DNA of 19,292 nt from RUG11690 sp045616665 (GTDB lineage: Bacteria > Bacteroidota > Bacteroidia > Bacteroidales > WCHB1-69): assembly GCA_045616665.1 (NCBI GenBank), contig JAZLHE010000042.1, positions 1 through 19,292 of the forward strand, written 5' to 3'. Positions 7,785-14,720 of this stretch are shown one piece after another; the first letter of the stretch is position 1, and every line of letters starts with the position of its first letter. A model generated the notes under the pieces. That model worked only from the letters and a program-made list of their open reading frames with translations, made no database searches and was not told the DNA's origin. The translations under genes were made by a program, and so were the position numbers.

Positions 7785-9782
7785 CTATGCTTTCTTTCGA
7801 GAGAAAGAATGGATAACCAAATACACACACAGGGCGGCGTACATCACGATGGCCAAGATGTCGTAAGCCGAACTCTGTAAGTAGTCGGTCGGCATCGTGA
7901 TTTCGACGCCGCAGTATTTCATAATGGCACTGACCACGCCCATAATGGCACCGCCGGCCAGCATTCCGGAAGCCAGCAGCGTTCCTTTTTCTTTACGGGC
8001 TTTGTTAACGGCTTCGTCTTTGCTGCGATTGCCAATGAACCAGGCCAAAGCACCACCTATCAGCAAAGGAATATTCAATTGCAAAGGAATAAACATACCC
8101 AAGGAGAATGCCAACGCGGGAACTCCGATACGGTCCAAAACAATGGCCAAAATGGCACCGATAATGTACAAAATCCAAGGTGTCTGACCTCCAAACATCA
8201 AAGGTTCGATGATGGCAGCCATCGCGTTGGCCTGGGGAGCCACCAAAGCATCTTCGCCAGTATATCCGTAAGTTTTAGACAAAAGCATAATGACTGCACC
8301 AACAGTCAAGGCGGAAACCAAGGTGCCTAAGAATTTCAATCCCTGTTGTTTATAAGGTGATGTGCCAATCCAGTAACCGATTTTCAAGTCGGTGATGAAA
8401 CCGCCAGCCATAGCCAAAGCAGAACATACGATGCCACCCACAACCAAAGCCGTGATGATGCCTGTACCGCCTTGTAAACCAACTGCAGATAAGATGAAAG
8501 ACGAAAGAATCAGTGTCATCATCGTCATACCTGACACTGGGTTGGTTCCTACCGTTGCGATAGCGGTGGCTGCCACTGTCGTGAACAGGAAGGCGAAGAT
8601 GAAAACTACCAAAATGCCGACAATAATCTGGGTGAGATTCATCTGCATTCCGCCAAAGATGAAGAATACTATTAATAATAATATGACTGCCAAAAAGCCA
8701 AAAAGTATAATCTTCATCGGAATGTCACGCTGGGTGCGAAGTACTTGCGGCTCTTCGCTACTCTTGCCTTTTCCAGCCTTAAATGCCACGCTCAAGGAAG
8801 TCTTAATGACACCGGCAGACTTGATCACGCCTAAAATACCGGCCATGGCAATGCCGCCGATGCCGATGTATCTGACGTAATTGGCGAAAATGAAGTCTGG
8901 ATCCAAAGTACTCATCATCACACCGTCGGGGGTAACGCCAAATTGTCCCAAAAGGGGAACAATAAACCACCAGGACAAAAATGAACCGGCACAGATAATC
9001 ATGGCATATTTTAAGCCAATCAGGTAACCGGTACCCAATAAAATGGCACTGCCGTTCATTTTGAAAACGAATTTGTGATTCATCGCCAATTGCTCGCCCC
9101 AAGCTGCCATACGTGTGGTGATGTTTTCCGACCAGAAGTGGAAAGTCGTCATACAAAAATCATACAAACCGCCGACTAATCCGCTAATTACCAGCAACTT
9201 TGCTTGATTTCCGCCTTTGGCACCCGATACCAGGATTTCGGTGGTGGCAGTGGCTTCAGGGAAAGGATATTTGCCGTGCATATCAGAAACAAAGTATTTT
9301 CTGAATGGAATCAAGAACAAGATTCCCAAGAAACCGCCGAACAAGGAGGCCAGGAAAATCTGGAAAAAGTTGACGTTCATCTGAATGTCGGGGTTGGTTT
9401 CCTGAATGATGTAAATGGCCGGCAAAGTGAAAATGGCACCTGCGACAATCACGCCGGAACTGGCGCCAATAGACTGGATAATCACGTTTTCCGACAGTGG
9501 ACTTTTTCGTTTGGCCAGGGTAGAAGCCCCGACAGCAATAATGGCAATTGGAATCGCCGCTTCGAAAACCTGCCCAAATCGCAAGCCTGCGTATGCCGTG
9601 GCCGCCGAAAAGATAATGGCCATAATGATACCCCAAATCACGGTCCACGCATTGATTTCCGGGTATTTTTTGTTGCCCATCAAAATGGGTTTGTACTCTT
9701 CGCCCTCCTTCAGCTCTGTGTAGGCGTTGTCGGGCATTTTAATCTCTTCCGAGTTTAAATAAATGTCTTTTTCGTCTTCCAT
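7785..9782 (-). CDS. OPT family oligopeptide transporter
   Basis: A 665-residue inner-membrane carrier of the OPT superfamily, expected to be a proton-coupled importer of peptides or metal chelates. After an acidic, soluble N-terminus of about 40 residues, the sequence shows the family opening INAWTVIWGIIMAIIFSAATAYAGLR-like segment, the SENVIIQSIGASSG stretch, KYPFPEATATTEILVSG and, later, TNPVSGMTMMTLILSS, with some 14-16 hydrophobic segments overall. Length is usual for bacterial OPT proteins. It is the only gene on its strand here, with its own -7 element upstream and the shared terminator downstream. The substrate cannot be assigned from sequence. Confidence 0.92.
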   Translation of the reverse strand: MEDEKDIYLNSEEIKMPDNAYTELKEGEEYKPILMGNKKYPEINAWTVIWGIIMAIIFSAATAYAGLRFGQVFEAAIPIAIIAVGASTLAKRKSPLSENVIIQSIGASSGVIVAGAIFTLPAIYIIQETNPDIQMNVNFFQIFLASLFGGFLGILFLIPFRKYFVSDMHGKYPFPEATATTEILVSGAKGGNQAKLLVISGLVGGLYDFCMTTFHFWSENITTRMAAWGEQLAMNHKFVFKMNGSAILLGTGYLIGLKYAMIICAGSFLSWWFIVPLLGQFGVTPDGVMMSTLDPDFIFANYVRYIGIGGIAMAGILGVIKSAGVIKTSLSVAFKAGKGKSSEEPQVLRTQRDIPMKIILFGFLAVILLLIVFFIFGGMQMNLTQIIVGILVVFIFAFLFTTVAATAIATVGTNPVSGMTMMTLILSSFILSAVGLQGGTGIITALVVGGIVCSALAMAGGFITDLKIGYWIGTSPYKQQGLKFLGTLVSALTVGAVIMLLSKTYGYTGEDALVAPQANAMAAIIEPLMFGGQTPWILYIIGAILAIVLDRIGVPALAFSLGMFIPLQLNIPLLIGGALAWFIGNRSKDEAVNKARKEKGTLLASGMLAGGAIMGVVSAIMKYCGVEITMPTDYLQSSAYDILAIVMYAALCVYLVIHSFSRKKA

Positions 9783-9808
9783 ACAATTGAATATTTAATT
9801 ATTTGGTG

Positions 9809-9816
9809 CAAAAATA
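9809..9816 (-). promoter_or_regulatory. -7 promoter element for the OPT transporter
   Basis: TATTTTTG on the minus strand, 26 bases before the ATG at 9782. A matching -33 TTTG is not evident. The rest of 9817-10008, between the divergent OPT and mutA promoters, is AT-rich and holds nothing else I can identify. Confidence 0.5.
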
Positions 9817-10008
9817 GTGAAAACTTTAATACTAAAAATAAAATTCATCTTTAACTGAATCATCATTATGACAAAATCTAAAAAATCAGATCCTAAATAA
9901 ATTCGGGCTAAAATGGCAACATCTGTCATAATCAACACAAAACGCAATATTTTGATACAGTTGAGCGACTAAATTTATTTTTAATCATTATTCCATTAAA
10001 AATATTTG

Positions 10009-10016
10009 TATCTTTG
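10009..10016 (+). promoter_or_regulatory. -7 promoter element for mutA
   Basis: TATCTTTG, an exact TAnnTTTG match, 24 bases before the mutA ATG at 10041. The -33 region is AT-rich without a clear TTTG. Confidence 0.6.
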
Positions 10017-10040
10017 CAAATCTAATTTCAATATTATAAT

Positions 10041-11885
10041 ATGAACGAAGAAAAGTTATTCAGCGAATTTCCTCAGGTGACCACGGAACAGTGGGAAGAG
10101 GTGATAATTAAAGACTTAAAAGGTGCCGACTATCAGAAAAAACTGATTTGGCGTACTGACGAAGGTTTCAATGTACGTCCTTATTACCGTGCAGAAGATT
10201 TGAATGATTTGGACTATCTCAACACGATGCCGGCCCAATTTCCTTATACACGTGGAACGAAAACAGACAACAACAATTGGCAAATTGTGCAGGAAATCAG
10301 CGAAACTGATGCCGCCAAAGCCAATGCAATCGCTGTCGATGCCATTAATCGCGGCGCCAATACCGTCGCTTTCAACGTGAAAAATGTGACTGATGCCGCC
10401 ACTTTGACCACTTTGCTGAAAAACATTGACTGCGCAAAGGTGGGATTGCAGTTCAATCACGCTCAAAATTATGTTGACTTTATGACTTTGTTCGTTAAAT
10501 ATCTTAATGAACATAACGTTGATAAAGACGCCGTCACAGGCAGCATCAATTTTGATCCCATTACCTATTTCTTGAGAAGAACAAAATTCTATGCTTCTCA
10601 AGAAGCAGATATGGAACAATTGCTGAAATTACACGAAATCGCTGACGATTACAAGAATTTCAAATTGGTGAATGTGAACGGTATCGCTATGCATAACGCC
10701 GGTGCCACCATCGTTCAGGAATTGGCATACGCGTTGGCTATCGCCAACGAATACATTGCGTTTGCGACAGAACACGGCATCAAGGTGGGTAAGGCCTGCA
10801 AGAAAATCCAAATGACTTTGTCTGTCGGCTCAAACTACTTTATGGAAATCGCCAAGTTGCGCGCCGTCCGTTTGCTCTGGGCTACTATGGTGGAACAATA
10901 TAAACCCACTTGCGACTGCGGCTACAAGTTGCAAATCAACACCGTTGGATCAACCTGGAACAAGACCCTCTACGATCCATACGTAAATATGCTTCGTAAT
11001 ACGACCGAAGGTATGGCAGCCGCTATCGGTGGCGCTGATGCCATTACTTTGCAGCCTTTCGACGTGGCCTACAAAGATGCCGACGATTTCTCTCGCCGTA
11101 TCAGCCGCAATGTTCAGGTTATTCTGAAAGAAGAATCTTATTTCAACAAAGTCGTTGATCCTGCAGCCGGTTCATATTATATTGAAAATCTGACGAACAA
11201 TATCGCTGAACAAACTTGGAAACTCTTCCAGCACGTGGAAGAAAACGGAGGTATGATCCAGTTGGTTGCCAATGGCGAAATCAAACGCGAAATCGAAGCC
11301 AGCTGCCAGAAACGCGATATGAACATCGCTACCAGAAGACTCGTTTTCTTGGGTACAAACCAATTCCCGAATGTGAACGAAAAAATGCTCGATAAGGTGG
11401 AACGCATCCAAAATGACGATTGCATTGGTTTGCGGACTTACCGTGGTGCTTTGGCTTTTGAGGAACTTCGTCTGGAAACCGAACGCTATGCTCAGAAAAA
11501 CCGTCGTCCAAAGGTGTTCTTGCTGAAGATCGGCAACTTGGCAATGCGTCAGGCTCGTGCAGGCTTCATTACCAATTTCTTCGGCTGTGCAGGCTACGAA
11601 ATCGCTGAAACCGCCGGTTACAAGACCGTTGAAGAAGGCGTTCAGGCCGCTGCCGAACAAAAGGCCGATTTGGTGGTGCTTTGCAGTTCCGATGAAGAAT
11701 ATGCCACCCTCGGTGTTGAATTGACCAAGGCACTGAAAGCCGCGATGAATACGCCAGTCCTCATCGCCGGTAATCCTGTTGAGGCATTGGATGCTTTGAA
11801 AGCCGTCGGAGCAGATGACTTCATCCACGTGAAAGTCAATGTCTTGGATACTTTGAGAAAATATAACCAACAATTATTGAAATAG
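10041..11885 (+). CDS. mutA: Methylmalonyl-CoA mutase small subunit
   Basis: Non-catalytic beta subunit of the heterodimeric cobalamin-dependent enzyme that interconverts methylmalonyl-CoA and succinyl-CoA, the route to propionate in many Bacteroidales. The 614-residue protein opens with the small-subunit signature (EGFNVRPYYRAEDL near 41-54) and has a TIM-barrel half with NTVGSTWNKTLYDPYVNMLRN-like and IGGADAITLQPFD segments. The C-terminal flavodoxin-like domain spans about 491-614. In that domain the B12-coordinating DxHxxG is replaced by a GNLAMRQARAGF stretch (about 498-509), as expected of a subunit that does not bind cobalamin. Length is close to other MutA proteins. The usual downstream partner mutB is not here; a BtuF-like gene follows after three bases. 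Confidence 0.92.
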   Translation: MNEEKLFSEFPQVTTEQWEEVIIKDLKGADYQKKLIWRTDEGFNVRPYYRAEDLNDLDYLNTMPAQFPYTRGTKTDNNNWQIVQEISETDAAKANAIAVDAINRGANTVAFNVKNVTDAATLTTLLKNIDCAKVGLQFNHAQNYVDFMTLFVKYLNEHNVDKDAVTGSINFDPITYFLRRTKFYASQEADMEQLLKLHEIADDYKNFKLVNVNGIAMHNAGATIVQELAYALAIANEYIAFATEHGIKVGKACKKIQMTLSVGSNYFMEIAKLRAVRLLWATMVEQYKPTCDCGYKLQINTVGSTWNKTLYDPYVNMLRNTTEGMAAAIGGADAITLQPFDVAYKDADDFSRRISRNVQVILKEESYFNKVVDPAAGSYYIENLTNNIAEQTWKLFQHVEENGGMIQLVANGEIKREIEASCQKRDMNIATRRLVFLGTNQFPNVNEKMLDKVERIQNDDCIGLRTYRGALAFEELRLETERYAQKNRRPKVFLLKIGNLAMRQARAGFITNFFGCAGYEIAETAGYKTVEEGVQAAAEQKADLVVLCSSDEEYATLGVELTKALKAAMNTPVLIAGNPVEALDALKAVGADDFIHVKVNVLDTLRKYNQQLLK

Positions 11886-11888
11886 TCT

Positions 11889-12779
11889 GTGAATAAGTTA
11901 TTTGCAGTAAATTTTGTATCGCTAATACTGATTACTCTTATGATAAGTTGCCTTTCACCCTTGGGTTCGGGTGAAAGGGCTTCTTTTTTTACCTATACTG
12001 ATTTTTATGGCCGAACGGTGTCCGTCGATTCTGTTCCCCAACGTGTCATTTCTCTTTCGCCAGCCATTACCGAAATGCTGTTCCTTCTGGACGATGGAGA
12101 CAAACTGGTCGGTATTTCTGACTTTTGTAATTATCCTGAAGCTACTGACACAATGAAAAGAGTAGGCGGACTTCAAAATATCAATGTGGAAAGTTTGATG
12201 ACCCTCAATCCTGATGTGGTACTTATCGGTTCGATTGTCTCCAAGCAAGATGTCGAAAAAATGGAAAATGCCGGATTGAAAGTGGTCGTCATTCGTGAGG
12301 AAAACAGAATTGACGGTTTGTGCAATTCAATAACAACACTTGGTAAATTGCTGAATAAAAACGATTTGGCAAAACAAAGAGTGGATGATATACAGTTGCG
12401 TCTCAGAAATGTAAGACAAGGAATGGATGGCGCACAAACCAACAAAAAAGTATATTATGTGGTGGGGTTTGGAGATGCCGGCGACTATACCGCACCTTCC
12501 ACTTCGCATATCCACGAAATCATCACAATAGCCGGAGGTAGAAATATTGGAGCAGACCTGACTTCGTGGAATGTGAGTCGCGAGTTTGTTTTTGAATCAG
12601 ATCCAGACATTATTATTATCAGAAATGAAGATATCGATGCTTTTGTGCATACGAAACCTTATTCCTCGTTGAGGGCTGTGCGCGAAAATAAGGTCTATCC
12701 GATAGAAAGCGGATGGATTGACATCGTGTCGCCCCGTAATGTGTTGGCCGTTGAATATATTAATAAATTATTGAAATAG
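11889..12779 (+). CDS. BtuF-like ABC transporter substrate-binding lipoprotein
   Basis: Periplasmic binding protein of the helical-backbone metal/cobalamin/siderophore receptor family (BtuF/FepB type), 296 residues. A hydrophobic signal runs to a lipobox-like LMISC with the lipidated cysteine at about 21. The mature part shows the family pattern DFYGRTVSVDSVPQRVISL, then SLSPAITEMLF, LVGISDFCNYP, and VESLMTLNPDVVLI. I use the GTG at 11889 because it supplies the signal peptide; an in-frame ATG at 11940 would remove most of it. It begins three bases after the mutA stop. Adjacent placement to a B12-enzyme subunit makes cobalamin the best substrate guess, though haem or ferric siderophore cannot be excluded. 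No permease or ATPase gene is adjacent. A terminator-like hairpin lies inside its first 35 codons. Confidence 0.85.
   Translation: MNKLFAVNFVSLILITLMISCLSPLGSGERASFFTYTDFYGRTVSVDSVPQRVISLSPAITEMLFLLDDGDKLVGISDFCNYPEATDTMKRVGGLQNINVESLMTLNPDVVLIGSIVSKQDVEKMENAGLKVVVIREENRIDGLCNSITTLGKLLNKNDLAKQRVDDIQLRLRNVRQGMDGAQTNKKVYYVVGFGDAGDYTAPSTSHIHEIITIAGGRNIGADLTSWNVSREFVFESDPDIIIIRNEDIDAFVHTKPYSSLRAVRENKVYPIESGWIDIVSPRNVLAVEYINKLLK
11951..11990 (+). terminator. Intrinsic terminator-like hairpin inside the BtuF-like coding region
   Basis: CCTTTCACCC (11951-11960) and GGGTGAAAGG (11969-11978) form a perfect ten-pair stem around an eight-base loop. It is followed by GCTTC and a run of seven T (11984-11990). 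It lies 66 bases after the mutA stop but within codons about 21-34 of the next gene, so it could end most mutA transcripts and act as an attenuator for the downstream genes. The structure is seen directly; its activity is inferred. Confidence 0.7.
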
Positions 12780-12782
12780 AAT

Positions 12783-13406
12783 ATGTTGGCATCTTTTTCC
12801 AAATATCTTGAAAATGCGGTTAACGAAATCGCCAAACTGCCGGGAATCGGTCGTAGAACGGCTTTGCGCCTCGCTTTGCATTTGGTTAAAGCCGAAAAGA
12901 CGGAAGTGGGAGCGTTGACAACCGCCATCAACAACTTGAAGGAAAATTTGTGCTATTGCAAACATTGTTTTAACTTGTCCGACAAGGAAACTTGCGATAT
13001 TTGTGCCAATCCGCAACGTAATCATAGCATTATCTGCGTCGTGCAAGATATCCGGGATGTGATTGCCATCGAAAACACCAATCAGTTTTCGGGCGTTTAT
13101 CACGTTCTCGGCGGTGTCATTTCCCCGATGGATGGTATTGGCATTCATCAACTTAAGCTGCAAGAATTGTTCAACCGGGTGGACGAAGGCGGAATCAACG
13201 AAGTGGTCCTGGCTTTGCCTGCCACGGTGGAGGGCGATACCACTAATTTCTTCATCTATAAAAACATTAAAGATAAAGTGAATGAAATCACGACGATTGC
13301 CCGTGGTGTCGGTATAGGGGAAGAGTTGGAATATGCCGATGAAGTTACTTTGGGCCGCTCATTGATGGGACGGACAAAGTTTGAAAATGTTTATACAAAA
13401 AGATAA
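12783..13406 (+). CDS. recR: Recombination mediator protein RecR
   Basis: RecR works with RecO and RecF to load RecA on gapped single-stranded DNA. The 207-residue protein has all the parts in order: a helix-hairpin-helix with LPGIGRRTALRLALHL (about 19-34), a four-cysteine zinc finger (C59-x2-C62 and C71-x2-C74), a Toprim domain starting ICVVQDIRDVIAIE (about 84-97) with the YHVLGGVISPMDGIG segment, and the C-terminal IARGVGIGEELEYADEVTLG region. Length is normal. It starts three bases after the BtuF-like stop, so translation and transcription are probably linked to the upstream genes. Confidence 0.97.
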   Translation: MLASFSKYLENAVNEIAKLPGIGRRTALRLALHLVKAEKTEVGALTTAINNLKENLCYCKHCFNLSDKETCDICANPQRNHSIICVVQDIRDVIAIENTNQFSGVYHVLGGVISPMDGIGIHQLKLQELFNRVDEGGINEVVLALPATVEGDTTNFFIYKNIKDKVNEITTIARGVGIGEELEYADEVTLGRSLMGRTKFENVYTKR

Positions 13407-13423
13407 TATATACTTTAAATAAG

Positions 13424-14665
13424 ATGTACTTGGATTTATTCATAGATGTGTTACGAGATACGCTGACCATCACCTGCCTGGTGATGATTATGATGCTGCT
13501 GATAGAGTTTGTGAATGTTGGCTCTGCTGGGAAATGGATGCAAAACCTGCACAACAGACCGTTTTTGCAGATTTTGTTGGCCACTTTGCTTGGTTTGGTG
13601 CCGGGTTGTATCGGCGGTTTTGCCATCGTGTCGCTGTTTACCCATAATCTGATGTCGTTTGGCGCATTGGTGGCGGGTATGATCGCCACTTTCGGCGACG
13701 AAGCATTCGTAATGATGGCCTACAGTCCCCAATGGACGCTAATTTTGTCGGCGGCTCTGCTGGCAATTGCGGTTGTTGCAGGGTTAATTACACATTTGTT
13801 GTTCAAAAACAAACATTTTGCCTTGGAACAACACGGTTTTGAGGTTCACGAAGAACACGAACACGATCACGCAAAAGCCAATTTGTCTTTTTCAAATTTA
13901 AAAAATATCTCTTTTCCGCGCGCATTGCTGGTTTTTGGCTTAATCATCTATATTGTGGCAATTCTGACGGGTGCGATGGCGCATCATCACGGGGGAATGC
14001 CTGGAATGGAACACCACCATCATACGGAAGCCATTGCCGAACAGCATCAGGGCGGGGAAGTGGCTATAACGATGGACGCTTCCTGTCAGCATTCAGAATG
14101 TGCAGACGGTTGCAAACATCATCACCACGAAGAAACAGCAGCTGGTGAGACGATGGCAGAAGACGGTCATCATCACGAACATGAACACGGATTGGGTTCG
14201 TGGGAAAACATCTTTTTCTTGGTGTTGGCCTGCATCACTTTGATCGTGGTGGCATTGTCGTCTGAGCATTTCCTGCAATCGCATCTGTGGGAACACGTTA
14301 TCAAACACCATTTCTTGTCGGTTTTTCTTTGGACTTTCGGCGTATTGACGTTCTTAAAAGTGCTATACCTGTTTGTTGATGTCAATACACTTATCGCTGA
14401 CAACCAATGGGCTTTGTGGGGTTTGATGTTGTTGGCAATCCTTATCGGCATCATTCCGGAGTCAGGTCCGCACTTGATTTTCGTCATCATGTTCTTCAGC
14501 GGAGCCATTCCTTTCAGCATCCTGTTGGTCAGCTCTATCGTACAGGACGGACACGGGGCATTGCCGCTCTTGGCCCAGTCCCGCAAAAATTTCTTCCTGA
14601 TGAAAGGTCTGAATATGGCGGTCGGTTTATTGGTGGGTGTCCTTGGACTGCTGTTAGGTTTCTAA
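13424..14665 (+). CDS. Putative 10-TM heavy-metal exporter (ArsP_2 type) with histidine-rich loops
   Basis: Polytopic membrane protein of 413 residues resembling the family described as putative 10-TM heavy-metal exporters or putative manganese transporters. Two similar hydrophobic halves are visible: the first contains LLGLVPGCIGGFAIVSLF and ATFGDEAFVMM, the second LLAILIGIIPESGPHLIF and SSIVQDGHGALPLLAQS, a repeat pattern of G-x-x-P then D-x-x-x. Between them is a long linker with several histidine clusters (HEEHEHDHAK, HHHGGMPGMEHHHH, CKHHHHEE, HHHEHEHG) plus cysteines, strongly suggestive of metal binding. The actual metal is unknown. The gene follows recR after 17 bases and has no promoter element of its own that I see. 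Confidence 0.85.
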   Translation: MYLDLFIDVLRDTLTITCLVMIMMLLIEFVNVGSAGKWMQNLHNRPFLQILLATLLGLVPGCIGGFAIVSLFTHNLMSFGALVAGMIATFGDEAFVMMAYSPQWTLILSAALLAIAVVAGLITHLLFKNKHFALEQHGFEVHEEHEHDHAKANLSFSNLKNISFPRALLVFGLIIYIVAILTGAMAHHHGGMPGMEHHHHTEAIAEQHQGGEVAITMDASCQHSECADGCKHHHHEETAAGETMAEDGHHHEHEHGLGSWENIFFLVLACITLIVVALSSEHFLQSHLWEHVIKHHFLSVFLWTFGVLTFLKVLYLFVDVNTLIADNQWALWGLMLLAILIGIIPESGPHLIFVIMFFSGAIPFSILLVSSIVQDGHGALPLLAQSRKNFFLMKGLNMAVGLLVGVLGLLLGF

Positions 14666-14720
14666 AATTAGGAGAGGTCTTAATAAACAAAAAAGTTTTA
14701 TCGGACAGTAATAAAAAAAA

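Noticed and set aside
9204..9758. 184-codon plus-strand frame opposite the OPT transporter
   Set aside because: An antisense shadow of a well-conserved membrane protein gene.
9783..10040. Possible cobalamin riboswitch upstream of mutA
   Set aside because: The interval is AT-rich, with no B12-box-like conserved core or multi-helix pattern; it is explained by two divergent promoters.
11172..11873. 233-codon open frame on the minus strand opposite mutA
   Set aside because: It is a shadow of the clearly coding mutA frame; its translation shows no domain or start context.
13836..14194. Repeated CAT/CAC-rich DNA as a tandem repeat or CRISPR-like array
   Set aside because: The repetition comes from histidine codons in the exporter linker; there are no regular repeat and spacer units.
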